Source: a virus. From it: a stretch of DNA of 64,000 nucleotides. The stretch spans positions 1 through 64,000 of the IMG/VR virus record IMGVR_UViG_3300025030_000058; one strand, 5' to 3'. This document shows positions 15,640 through 23,024 of the stretch, one piece after another. Both the position numbers and the translations under genes were made by a program. The stretch's first letter is position 1. Every line of letters starts with the position of its first letter. The notes beneath the pieces are model-generated. The model was not told where the DNA came from, did no database searches, and worked only from the letters and a program-made list of their open reading frames with translations.

Positions 15640-16151
15640 GGCGCTTGTTTTTCATTGAGGCATAACACGCGCACTTCCTTTGGATCTCCGGTCCTCAAAG
15701 GAGTACCATGCGCGAGAATAGGACGATAGTCAATCGTGCCATCAGGGTCAGGAATCTCAACGTCAACCTGACACCTGCCTTCTTGGGGCAACTCGGACCA
15801 TACCAGAATAGGATGGGCGTCAGGCGCATCCAATGACCCACCCAGTCTACACGCAACGTGTGCTCCCTCATGTCCACGTTCCCGAGTGCAATACAAAATT
15901 CCCTTGCGGTTCTCGCATAGGTCGCTCGGAGATACACACGTGCCTTGCGGCGTATGACACCAGCCACAGACGCGCGAAAATATAGTAGGAAGGAGTTTCA
16001 TTTCGCTCTCCAGAAACGGCCAAAGCATGTGTCCATCAGGCGTTTCTCTTTGGAATGCGTAGACCCCATTACTGACAAACTTCCCCACGGATTTCTGTTG
16101 AAAACCAGGGAGCAAAACTGAGCCGTGATTGATGACCCATGTATAGTCCAT
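15624..16151 (-). CDS. Cys/His-rich protein with CTRxxxHxGxHxAC module
   Basis: 175 residues from the ATG at 16149-16151 (AGGA six bases upstream). The core is CGWCHTPQG, then LYCTRERGHEGAHVACRLG and HPILVWSE. This is the same module as in the gene at 14923-15246, here within a larger protein. The C-terminus has a beta part and a final CLNEKQAPWC pair. It is probably zinc-binding. No known name. Confidence 0.55.
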   Translation of the reverse strand: MDYTWVINHGSVLLPGFQQKSVGKFVSNGVYAFQRETPDGHMLWPFLESEMKLLPTIFSRVCGWCHTPQGTCVSPSDLCENRKGILYCTRERGHEGAHVACRLGGSLDAPDAHPILVWSELPQEGRCQVDVEIPDPDGTIDYRPILAHGTPLRTGDPKEVRVLCLNEKQAPWCMV

Positions 16152-16161
16152 ATCCATTCCT

Positions 16162-16626
16162 TCACCTAATATTTGGATGCTTGAGCCGGTTCACGAGGGC
16201 TTTCTTCTCCCCGCGTACCAAGCGTTCTTGCTCGCACTCCAAGTGCAGCTTGCGCCCCTTCTCATAGAGTTCCAACCGAAGGGGATCCTGCTCAAACAAG
16301 GCATCGCGGAAGTCTTTCTTCAGGTGCGCTTTTGTGTTGTCGGAGAATGTCAAGAAGTCCACGAAGTGATCCCAGTCCATAAACCCGTGGTGCATGGAAA
16401 GGAAGAATTCCTTGTGCGTGAACTTGACGCACCGGCGGCGGTACTGTTCCCCGTGTTCTTTGATTCGGGTAATGAACACATTCATGGCCTCACACATAAG
16501 ACGACGGGTTTCTTCTATAACCGCGCCGTCATCGTCGGCCGCGTTGCCTTTTTCTTGGACGGTACGGATGATACACGCCTCAAGCTGAGCTTCAAACTTC
16601 CGTGCCATCGCCTGCAATTCGTCCAT
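16162..16626 (-). CDS. Hypothetical helical protein
   Basis: 154 residues from the ATG at 16624-16626, overlapping the upstream stop (TAATG). Mostly helical and charged, with several His and aromatic residues in the middle (FFLSMHHGFMDWDHFVDFL) and a basic C-terminus. No domain recognised. Confidence 0.5.
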   Translation of the reverse strand: MDELQAMARKFEAQLEACIIRTVQEKGNAADDDGAVIEETRRLMCEAMNVFITRIKEHGEQYRRRCVKFTHKEFFLSMHHGFMDWDHFVDFLTFSDNTKAHLKKDFRDALFEQDPLRLELYEKGRKLHLECEQERLVRGEKKALVNRLKHPNIR

Positions 16627-16949
16627 TAGCGCCTCCGCAACCTTTTGCGATTGGGCGGGGGCCACAAGTACTGATCCACGCAGGAGGAAAGCAGAGCAAT
16701 GACCGCCGGAGGGAACTGCGCCGTTCTCCAGTGCTCATCCCCCGTGATTGTTGCTTCCACTTTGGCCTTTCCGTTCCCGCCTTCCATTGCCTTCATGCCT
16801 ACCAGGACACCAACGCCTAAAGCGCGATCCCGGCAATTGGCGCAGGATAGGACCAGCGTATGCCCCTTGCGATCCCACCACGTCAGCATAGCATTGCAGT
16901 GCCCGCACCGCAGCTCCACCGGTGGGTGAACTATCGGACCGCTCGGCAC
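16626..16949 (-). CDS. Zinc-ribbon protein with basic tail
   Basis: 107 residues using the GTG at 16947-16949 (GGGAG seven bases upstream). CGHCNAMLTWWDRKGHTLVLSC lies at residues 15-36 and continues ANCRD, a treble-clef or ribbon zinc site. The C-terminal RKRLRRR is strongly basic. An upstream GTG at 17007 would add 20 residues but collides with the small membrane peptide frame. Confidence 0.5.
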   Translation of the reverse strand: MPSGPIVHPPVELRCGHCNAMLTWWDRKGHTLVLSCANCRDRALGVGVLVGMKAMEGGNGKAKVEATITGDEHWRTAQFPPAVIALLSSCVDQYLWPPPNRKRLRRR

Positions 16950-17023
16950 AGGAGAACTCCCAAGATGATAAGGAACACTGCACAGCACACGAGGATACGC
17001 CACCGCCACGGGTTACCCCACAC
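16931..17023 (-). CDS. 30-residue single-pass membrane peptide, overlapping gene
   Basis: GTG at 17021-17023 with GGGGG six bases upstream; TAG at 16931-16933. After WGNPWRWR comes a hydrophobic helix ILVCCAVFLIILGVLLC and then RAVR. The frame overlaps the end of 17013-17261 and the start of 16626-16949. Small membrane peptides of this kind are common in phages (for example lysis or exclusion peptides), but no specific homology is visible. Confidence 0.4.
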   Translation of the reverse strand: MWGNPWRWRILVCCAVFLIILGVLLCRAVR

Positions 17024-17261
17024 AGGTTGCCCCCTCTTCCACTACCGGAGCTGGCCCCGGCGCACTGAATCTACTCAACAGCGCCCTAATCGCCTCCTCT
17101 TCCGTGTCGTACAAGGGGAGGATGCCCAGATCCAGCATCTCGTGTCCATCCTCATAAGAGTCCAAAACGGCCGCGTGCTTATTCCCATCCACCAGCAGAC
17201 AGCATGTCCCATTGGAATATTTCATGGCCGCGATTATCAGTTCCCTGTACACATCCTGCAT
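17013..17261 (-). CDS. Hypothetical protein
   Basis: 82 residues, AGGAGG four bases before the ATG, under a consensus promoter at 17285-17313. The N-terminal part is alpha/beta (LIIAAMKYSNGTCCLLVDG); the C-terminus is acidic then Pro/Ala-rich. No family recognised. As first gene after a strong promoter it is likely made early and in quantity. Confidence 0.6.
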   Translation of the reverse strand: MQDVYRELIIAAMKYSNGTCCLLVDGNKHAAVLDSYEDGHEMLDLGILPLYDTEEEAIRALLSRFSAPGPAPVVEEGATCVG

Positions 17262-17284
17262 GGTGCCTCCTATGATACTTGGCT

Positions 17285-17313
17285 ATTATACCCGCAATTT
17301 ATTACTTTGTCAA
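17285..17313 (-). promoter_or_regulatory. Consensus sigma70 promoter
   Basis: TTGACA (17308-17313), 17-nt spacer ending GGG, TATAAT (17285-17290); both hexamers perfect. It serves 17013-17261 and the following genes. Confidence 0.92.
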
Positions 17314-17550
17314 CTCAACGGCGCGTGTCTCTTGATCGAAGATATCCTTGCATGCAGGGCAGGCATTCTTGGTTAGATGGTAGGAGACCAGTTCGACGGT
17401 AAGATCCCAGCCTCGCCCTTCTCGCACGCGGCCACACAGGGACGGTGTATCTACGCCACCTCCAGTCTTCCTCCCCGCGTCCGTCAGCCTGCGAATGCAC
17501 CAAGGGCTCCTGGAAGAGGCTGTTGTGGACTCGCAGAAAGAATAGGCCAA
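17302..17550 (-). CDS. Zinc-binding protein with SLCGR domain
   Basis: 82 residues from a TTG at 17548-17550 with AAGGAG six bases upstream. It contains WCIRRL, then SLCGRVREGRGWDL, then CPACKDIF: one Cys, one Cys, and a CxxC. The same order occurs in 18433-18897 (LWCLRI ... SLCGRIQAGLGKD ... CLECARIY). The two are diverged copies of one unnamed domain. The promoter -35 box at 17308 lies within its 3' end. Confidence 0.6.
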   Translation of the reverse strand: MAYSFCESTTASSRSPWCIRRLTDAGRKTGGGVDTPSLCGRVREGRGWDLTVELVSYHLTKNACPACKDIFDQETRAVELTK

Positions 17551-17553
17551 AGT

Positions 17554-18417
17554 CTACTCCTTCGAGTCTTCGATGAAGGTTATCTTGCTCCGCTGGGAGA
17601 CCATTGGGTACTGGATGGGCGTCACAAGTTGATCCGCCAGTGCGCGCGGCTTTTGAATGCACAGCATCCGGGAGTTCACGCAGGTTCCACTGGCCTTGAA
17701 CGTCCCCTCCGGCAGTTCCTCGTCCACACGCACGGCATCCCCCACGCGCAACTCATTCAGCCACGCGCGGAAGGCTTGATACTTCTTCGCCGCGTTGAAC
17801 GTCCACGAGGGTGACGTGATCGCCACCAGGACACCGCCGGTGGAGAGTAGTGTGTAGGCGTGCTGGACGTGTGCAATGTCCTGTCCATCGGAGAATGGCG
17901 GGTTCATAATGATGCAATCGTAGAAAGCACGATGAGCTAAAAAGTCTTCCCCGGTGATGGCAACGCCGGGGATTTGCGACAGGGCCGCACGCATCTTCGG
18001 CTCCAGTTCACAAACAAAGACACGCGGGAAGCTCTTGTGTCTGCGGAAAATGGCGTGGACCAAGGCCCCTTTGCCTGCGCTGGGCTCCAACACGCGGTCC
18101 CCTTCTCTGATATTCGCCAACTCCACCATGCGGTCGGCCAGGTCATCTGGCGTCTCGTAGAACTGGAAGGTTGCTTTCTCGTCCACTACGGTTCCGCCGG
18201 ACAACGCTTCCTTCAACCGGTCCATAGAGTCCCCTTCCCCGACGTGGCCTTTGAACTTTTTACTCCACTTGAATCCGACGAGTTCCAAAACCTTGTTGGT
18301 CTTGACATAGAGGTCACGGGACAACTGGCCTTGGAGAACGAGCATGTTACCCATAAGCACTGCTTGCCGCAACACGGCTTCCACGTCAGGGGCGATGGTG
18401 ATGGATTTGATCTTCAT
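17554..18417 (-). CDS. N6-adenine DNA methyltransferase, TaqI-like
   Basis: 287 residues. A helical N-terminus of about 85 residues precedes the Rossmann methyltransferase fold. That fold has EPSAGKG (SAM-binding motif I) at residues 111-117 and NPPF (motif IV) at 172-175, followed by GGVLVAITSPSW. The NPPF/Y motif marks gamma-class amino-methyltransferases acting on adenine. No restriction enzyme is next to it, so it probably protects phage DNA from host restriction. A second methyltransferase is at 21543-23024. Confidence 0.8.
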   Translation of the reverse strand: MKIKSITIAPDVEAVLRQAVLMGNMLVLQGQLSRDLYVKTNKVLELVGFKWSKKFKGHVGEGDSMDRLKEALSGGTVVDEKATFQFYETPDDLADRMVELANIREGDRVLEPSAGKGALVHAIFRRHKSFPRVFVCELEPKMRAALSQIPGVAITGEDFLAHRAFYDCIIMNPPFSDGQDIAHVQHAYTLLSTGGVLVAITSPSWTFNAAKKYQAFRAWLNELRVGDAVRVDEELPEGTFKASGTCVNSRMLCIQKPRALADQLVTPIQYPMVSQRSKITFIEDSKE

Positions 18418-18432
18418 GTTTGCTCTCCTGAA

Positions 18433-18897
18433 TTAGCGTTGGCCCGCGAGTCGGCGCGCAATGTCAATATAAATCCTCGCGCACTCAAGGCATAGATGGG
18501 ATAGCTTCACACTCTCGACGGGCTGGACAACATCTTTGCCTAAACCAGCTTGGATGCGCCCACAGAGCGACGGTCCATCCACATTCAACAACTTGCCGTT
18601 CTTCCCAAGAATACGCAAACACCATAGTCTTTGCACACCAAGGATTTGACGGCTACCTGCGCCTGTTGGCTTGCAGAGGGAGAATTCGCGGGGCGGCGTG
18701 TTCGTTTTCCGTAAGTACGCTGAGAAGAATTGATCAACCCGAACAAAGGCTTCCTCGTACGATATGAACGGACCATCGGTTTCTTTTATGCTCGCACAAG
18801 TCACCATAAACTGTTCCGGCGCTCGGAAGTCTATGGACCAGAGAAATCCGAAGTTATTCCAGAGCTGCGTGATCTCCGTTGTAGGATGGTTGATCAT
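18433..18897 (-). CDS. Zinc-binding protein with SLCGR domain, longer copy
   Basis: 154 residues. The N-terminal half (FGFLWSIDFRAPEQFMVTC) has no recognised domain. The C-terminal 70 residues repeat the module of the 82-residue protein encoded at 17302-17550: WCLRI, SLCGRIQAGLGKD, CLECARIY. The predicted ligands are four cysteines. Downstream gene is the adenine methyltransferase. Confidence 0.55.
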   Translation of the reverse strand: MINHPTTEITQLWNNFGFLWSIDFRAPEQFMVTCASIKETDGPFISYEEAFVRVDQFFSAYLRKTNTPPREFSLCKPTGAGSRQILGVQRLWCLRILGKNGKLLNVDGPSLCGRIQAGLGKDVVQPVESVKLSHLCLECARIYIDIARRLAGQR

Positions 18898-19124
18898 AGG
18901 ACCCCCTCATCCGGTGCGCCGCAACCGGGGCAGTTACCCGTCGTGATCCCCCTTCGTCCGCAATACCGGCAACCGTGCGTAGGCGCGGGGAGTGGGATGT
19001 AGGGAAGAAAATTGGCAACTGGAGGGCGTGCGGGCATGTCCTCATGCAACACGACCCCCGGCATGTAAACATAATCCGAAGTGATTATTTTGACAAAGAC
19101 AGACGCCGTTGACTTTTCGCTCAT
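18894..19124 (-). CDS. Small zinc-ribbon protein
   Basis: 76 residues; the ATG overlaps the end of the DHHA1 fragment. The last third holds CRYCGRRGITTGNCPGCGAP, a compact two-knuckle ribbon. The N-terminal part is a short beta sequence with VVLHEDMPARPP. No family recognised. Confidence 0.55.
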   Translation of the reverse strand: MSEKSTASVFVKIITSDYVYMPGVVLHEDMPARPPVANFLPYIPLPAPTHGCRYCGRRGITTGNCPGCGAPDEGVL

Positions 19125-19765
19125 TGGTTTGCCAGCACGCGCAGGATAGCGTCCGCCTGTTCCAAGTCGCTTGCTTTCTCCTCGTCAGGCAAATCAATGA
19201 ACTTCGTCGCCATTTGCCGTTGCGCCCGGTCTACAACGTCTGGAGGTATCGCCAGCGTGTCATCAGATTGCATTGAGCATTTGGAGAACAAGTGCTTCGT
19301 CCAGCCTGTCCAAGCCTCATGGGCGTAGTTGGCCAGCGCCTCACGGGCTCCAGTGCCGATAGCTGGCTTGATCTGAAACTCCTGGGGCAGTGTGTCACAG
19401 ACCCATCCGGCGGCGTTCTTGTGCCCGCCTCCGCCCCGCTTAGCCGCGATTGTGGACACGTCCACGGTCTCACTGTACACCGTCACCGTCCAGCGCTTGC
19501 CGTCGAAGCAGAATGCCGCCATGAGCGGGGTGGCGTTGTCGCGCACGGAACGAAAGGCAAAGCTGCCCGTGTACGCGGTGTTGCATGCGACACAGGCTAA
19601 CCCATCCAGTTCCGTGCGGAAGGATAGGCCGCGCATCAGGTTGGCGCTGGCCTGCTCGGTATAGTCCAGAACAGCCTTTCCCCGTGTTTGGATGTTCTGC
19701 GTCAGCATGTCTTGCGTCATGCGCAACCGGTCACGGGAAGTTTTCATGCCTTTGGGGAGAAGCAA
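19121..19765 (-). CDS. C-terminal part of a DHH phosphoesterase (DHHA1 domain)
   Basis: 214 codons from a TTG. Residues about 90-125 contain GKRWTVTVYSE, STIAAKRGGGGHKNAAG, the DHHA1 substrate-binding signature with the GGGGH loop. The catalytic DHH half lies upstream in other frames (19744-19932 and 19884-20339). Reading through with two one-base corrections gives one continuous protein of about 400 residues. DHH-DHHA1 enzymes cleave nanoRNA or cyclic dinucleotides. Whether a start is really made here is unknown. Confidence 0.7.
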   Translation of the reverse strand: MLLPKGMKTSRDRLRMTQDMLTQNIQTRGKAVLDYTEQASANLMRGLSFRTELDGLACVACNTAYTGSFAFRSVRDNATPLMAAFCFDGKRWTVTVYSETVDVSTIAAKRGGGGHKNAAGWVCDTLPQEFQIKPAIGTGAREALANYAHEAWTGWTKHLFSKCSMQSDDTLAIPPDVVDRAQRQMATKFIDLPDEEKASDLEQADAILRVLANQ

Positions 19766-19932
19766 CGTTGCCCATAGGGTTGCTCCGGGCTGGTATCAAA
19801 GGAGTTCAACCCACACTGGAAGATATGCACAACATCGCCGTACTGGAATTTCCATAGGTCGAAGGCGTTGACCATCTGGAGCGTCAACGGAACCGGCGTC
19901 GAGGGAAGAGATACTCCCACACGAGCATACAC
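19744..19932 (-). pseudogene. Middle fragment of the frameshifted DHH phosphoesterase
   Basis: This frame supplies PSTPVPLTLQMVNAFDLWK and YGDVVHIFQCGLNSFD, which fit between the DHH and DHHA1 parts. Both ends need a shift of one base (near 19910 and near 19787), each equivalent to one missing nucleotide. It has no ribosome-binding site of its own. Confidence 0.65.
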
Positions 19933-20339
19933 CCGGCCTTTCCGACCGCACGTGTGCCTGGGATCCGATCCTTGTACTCCTGGAACTTCTCCACCGCCGT
20001 GACGTGATGGTCAAACCACTTGACATTGGGCGTGATGGCCAGGAGGCGCTCCCAGTTCTCTTTCGTGGCCAAGTGGAAGTCCACGATCCAGACTTCCTCG
20101 TTAGGTTTGATGCCGTCGAAGGGGAAGGGGTCCTTGTAGTCCACCGGCGTTAGCTGAATGTCCTGGGAAGGATACGCCAGCAGGACGATAGCCGCCGCAC
20201 ACTTACCGTCATTGTCCGTGTGATGAAAGACGCGCATGTTCCAATTAGAGGAGTCAAACACGCCGTTCGGAAACGCACATACCGGATCGCCCCCCTGCCA
20301 AGTCTTCCCTCGATTCTGGCACGCTGTACACTCAGGCAT
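19884..20339 (-). CDS. N-terminal DHH domain of a split phosphoesterase
   Basis: 151 codons. Residues 1-34 form a small module with CTACQNRG and CAFPNGVFDSSNWN, resembling an N-terminal domain seen on other predicted enzymes. Then come HHTDNDGKCAAA (residues 39-50), VWIVDFHLATKENW, and WFDHHV with the DHH signature. These are metal ligands of DHH phosphoesterases. The frame then breaks after EYLFP and ends with RRRFR. See the two downstream fragments. The alternatives are a sequencing error, a real pseudogene or programmed frameshifting. Confidence 0.7.
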   Translation of the reverse strand: MPECTACQNRGKTWQGGDPVCAFPNGVFDSSNWNMRVFHHTDNDGKCAAAIVLLAYPSQDIQLTPVDYKDPFPFDGIKPNEEVWIVDFHLATKENWERLLAITPNVKWFDHHVTAVEKFQEYKDRIPGTRAVGKAGCMLVWEYLFPRRRFR

Positions 20340-20898
20340 GATTCCCTCTTTTAGGCGCCGGCAACCTCAAGATCGTGAACGGGCGGCGCACACCGGCGGT
20401 AAAGCGCTCCGAGGCCCTCAGGGCCATTTCAATCCGGGTCCTGGGGGATTGTCCCGCCGCAGCGAACATCGCGCCCAAGGCCACCTCCCGGCCGCCTCCA
20501 ATAGCCGCGTAGGCGTCCGAGGGCTGCCCCACTTGGAAGTCATTGCTAATCTCAAACAGTTCTCCGGCTACGGCCACCAAGAACGTGCCACCAAACTCCT
20601 GATTATTGACGATCTCCGCGTAGCCGGAGTCTTTCAGGAGTTGGCGCACGACCGGCACGAACTCCCGCACCATGAACTCCGGCAGGGTATAACCGTTCTG
20701 TGACCACTCCGGAAGGGTCCCCTCATAGCGCAGGAGGTTCCCCATGCGAAAGGAGGAGGTGTAGCCAATCAAGTAAGACCCTCGCCGGAATACCTTAGGA
20801 TCCCGGCGCTGGATGATGTAGTGACCATTCGATCCAAGGGTATCTCCACCCATCCACACAACCCCGGAGCGTTCCACGAGCCCGACGACACACGTCAT
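20332..20898 (-). CDS. Proteasome/HslV-like Ntn hydrolase
   Basis: 188 residues. It begins MTCVVGLVERSGVVWMGGDT, the start of the proteasome beta/HslV family in which a residue just after Met becomes the N-terminal nucleophile (Thr2 or Cys3 here) and GGD supplies the lysine-side loop. Later AYAAIGGGREVALGAMFAA matches the conserved G-G/S-G-xx-A helix of these enzymes. Phage relatives have unknown roles, perhaps protein turnover or head processing. No HslU partner is visible. It starts by overlapping 20895-21122. Confidence 0.7.
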   Translation of the reverse strand: MTCVVGLVERSGVVWMGGDTLGSNGHYIIQRRDPKVFRRGSYLIGYTSSFRMGNLLRYEGTLPEWSQNGYTLPEFMVREFVPVVRQLLKDSGYAEIVNNQEFGGTFLVAVAGELFEISNDFQVGQPSDAYAAIGGGREVALGAMFAAAGQSPRTRIEMALRASERFTAGVRRPFTILRLPAPKRGNHA

Positions 20899-21122
20899 TG
20901 CGGGAGCCTTTCTCCGTGTACGGTAAACCCTTGCTTCTCAGGGGCAGCGAAAAAGCACTGCGCCCGCCTGTGGCCGACGGGCTTGCCGTCTTGCTTGGAA
21001 GGCTCCTTAATCCATTCGTTTCCAGCGTCTTCCCAAAGCAACGTGAAACGCCTTCGGCCTAAGCTATCCGGGCCGGAATCGCCGAACTCAATCCTGCAAG
21101 AGGGATTATCGCGTAAACTCAT
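20895..21122 (-). CDS. Hypothetical protein, leaderless start
   Basis: 75 residues, charged, with a short strand pattern (RIEFGDSG, RRFTLLWED) and a possible metal-free fold. The ATG lies six bases after a perfect TATAAT box and has no ribosome-binding site. It is first in the operon containing the proteasome-like gene, and its TGA overlaps that gene's ATG. Confidence 0.55.
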   Translation of the reverse strand: MSLRDNPSCRIEFGDSGPDSLGRRRFTLLWEDAGNEWIKEPSKQDGKPVGHRRAQCFFAAPEKQGFTVHGERLPQ

Positions 21123-21128
21123 GGTAGG

Positions 21129-21157
21129 ATTATATCATAGGTTAGTGGGTTTGTCAA
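21129..21157 (-). promoter_or_regulatory. Consensus sigma70 promoter, leaderless layout
   Basis: TTGACA (21152-21157), 17-nt spacer, TATAAT (21129-21134), then CCTACC and the ATG at 21120-21122. Transcription would begin at or beside the start codon. Confidence 0.92.
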
Positions 21158-21160
21158 TGG

Positions 21161-21192
21161 GAAAAGAAAAGGGCCGGACCTGTGCCCGACCC
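21161..21192 (-). terminator. Rho-independent terminator
   Basis: Minus-strand stem GGGTCGG / CCGGCCC (7 pairs including one T-G wobble) with an 8-nt loop, then TTTTCTTTTC. It ends the short transcript of 21220-21540, immediately before the next promoter. Confidence 0.8.
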
Positions 21193-21219
21193 GTGTGTTC
21201 ATGCTTCGTTGCCGGTGGT

Positions 21220-21540
21220 TCAGGCCGGAGGTGCGGCAGGCGTGTTGGCCAGAATGGCGGCCGAAAGGGAATCGGCGCTGGCCTTGAGCGACGCGGACAG
21301 GGCGGCGATCTTGGCCGGATCATCCTTGATGGCGGCGAGCTGCTCCGCAATCCCCGTGATCAGCGCGATGGCCGACTGCTCCAACGACGCATTGGCTTCG
21401 ACCTGTGCCTGCAAAGCATCCAGTTCCACGGACATGGCATCCTCCTTTCTCTGAACGGCCTCCAGCGCGTGGAGTATACGGTCCAGTTTTTCATTGGTTG
21501 CGCTGTCAATGTGATGATACACATGGATTTCAAATCGCAT
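21220..21540 (-). CDS. Coiled-coil protein with an internal start
   Basis: 106 residues from the ATG at 21538-21540. Residues 1-35 form an amphipathic helix after RFEIHVYHH. From MSVELDALQAQVEAN onward the sequence is a common phage helical family that normally begins at this Met and ends with Ala/Pro. That internal Met has its own AGGAGG five bases upstream, so a 71-residue form is probably also made. It sits alone between its promoter (21566-21593) and terminator. Confidence 0.65.
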   Translation of the reverse strand: MRFEIHVYHHIDSATNEKLDRILHALEAVQRKEDAMSVELDALQAQVEANASLEQSAIALITGIAEQLAAIKDDPAKIAALSASLKASADSLSAAILANTPAAPPA

Positions 21541-21542
21541 GG

Positions 21543-23024
21543 TCACTCCTCTTCTACAGGTGTTAATCTTACAGGCAATTTCTCGTTTGTCAAGTCAAAG
21601 TTTGGTAAGAGTCCAGCCATCGGGATATGCCGAGGCGCGTCCTTGCCCTTTCGGGGCTTGACGGCGCGCGGAGTCTTATTCAACGAGTCATCCAGGGCAA
21701 TGCGCCTGCTGGACAGTTCAACGTTGCCGGGGTGCAGGTCGATACCGATAAAGGACCGGCCATAGTGTTTGCACACGACGCCGACACTGCCGCTCCCGCA
21801 GAACGGGTCCAGCACAACGGCGGGGACTGGAGGCGCTTCACATGCGCATGTCGGCTTCCAGCAGGTTGTCTCGTATGCCATATATGCGCCCATGCGCACA
21901 TCATATTCGCCGCTTTGTACTTGCTCCGATCCAGCATGTTTCCCCACAGGTGCTTTTCCTGCTTTGCCGGATCCGGATAGGAACACTGTTTTCTTCCGGT
22001 ACTCGCGTTCCCAAGGCGTTCCGCATTGAGAACATATGCCATACTCACTCGTGGCTATCTGGATCATGGGTTCGATGAGCCGTAAGGGGAATACGGCGAA
22101 GTGATCCTGTGCGCCAAACTTCTTCCCGTTGAACGGAACGGTTGGAACGGACCACACTGTCCTCCGGTTGCGCTTGAAGCCTTCCCACGGAACAGACCTT
22201 CCGAGATGGCTACCTGGACGCCCCGCATCTTCACCAAAGCGGCGCTCTTTATTGCCGGACGCTGCAAGCCTAATGATTCCCGGTCCAACCGTCTGCATGT
22301 CTCTTCCTGAGCGGTTCGCCGGGCCTGACGGAGTAGAACGCTGGTGACCCTGGCCACGAAAGGCACTCTTGCCACCACGCGGACGGGAGCCCTTCTGTGG
22401 GGATTGTCCTGGCGCAGCGTACCCTTGGCCCGTCACGTCATGAGCGGATGCGGACACAGCGTCTTCCAATCCCGCCACGTAGTCATAAAAGTAGTTGGGC
22501 TTTTTAGACAAGAGAAAGATCGTCTCGTGATTGCATGTTGGTCTGTCCTTGACGGAAGATGGCATACAGTTTTCTTTCGTCCAGATTATGTCACGCCGCA
22601 AGTACCAGCCATCAGTTCTGAGCGCAAAGGCCAGCATCCAAGGCAGGCCAAGCATGTCCTTGGTTTTAATTCCCGGCAACTTTCCCGTCGGCTGACCGTA
22701 CGCCAGCCCACGCCCACTTTGACTCTTTTCCATTCCACCCCATATCTGTTTACCGCCCTTTCCCGTGCGACCACCACCGCAGTAAGCATCGCCCATCACA
22801 ATCCAGCACGTCCCACTATCGTGTAGAACTCGCCGAACCTCCCGAAAGACGGCTACCAAGTTAGCAACATACTCTTCCGGCAGGACTTCTTGCCCAATCT
22901 GGCCGGAGACTAAATAATCCCGCAACCCGAGATAGGGAGGAGACGTAACACAGCAACTTGCGAAATTATCGGGAAGTGTTCGGAGGACTTCCAGCGCATC
23001 ACCGCATAAGAGTGTTGTCTTCAT
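21543..23024 (-). CDS. DNA methyltransferase, N4-cytosine/N6-adenine beta class
   Basis: 493 residues. Motif IV TSPPY is at residues 27-31 near the N-terminus, and the SAM-binding motif DPFCGSGSVG is near the C-terminus with GIDLHPGNV after it. This circularly permuted order defines the beta class. TSPPY is most often linked to N4-cytosine. Between them lies a long variable, basic target-recognition region of about 200 residues, plus CSQCGTPW ... CWKPTCAC, which could bind zinc. No restriction partner is present. The ATG overlaps the stop of a 39-residue membrane peptide. Confidence 0.85.
   Translation of the reverse strand: MKTTLLCGDALEVLRTLPDNFASCCVTSPPYLGLRDYLVSGQIGQEVLPEEYVANLVAVFREVRRVLHDSGTCWIVMGDAYCGGGRTGKGGKQIWGGMEKSQSGRGLAYGQPTGKLPGIKTKDMLGLPWMLAFALRTDGWYLRRDIIWTKENCMPSSVKDRPTCNHETIFLLSKKPNYFYDYVAGLEDAVSASAHDVTGQGYAAPGQSPQKGSRPRGGKSAFRGQGHQRSTPSGPANRSGRDMQTVGPGIIRLAASGNKERRFGEDAGRPGSHLGRSVPWEGFKRNRRTVWSVPTVPFNGKKFGAQDHFAVFPLRLIEPMIQIATSEYGICSQCGTPWEREYRKKTVFLSGSGKAGKAPVGKHAGSEQVQSGEYDVRMGAYMAYETTCWKPTCACEAPPVPAVVLDPFCGSGSVGVVCKHYGRSFIGIDLHPGNVELSSRRIALDDSLNKTPRAVKPRKGKDAPRHIPMAGLLPNFDLTNEKLPVRLTPVEEE
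21566..21593 (-). promoter_or_regulatory. Sigma70-type promoter inside the methyltransferase 3' end
   Basis: TTGACA (21588-21593), 16-nt spacer, TAAGAT (21566-21571). Serves 21220-21540, which has GAGGAG before its ATG. Confidence 0.7.
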
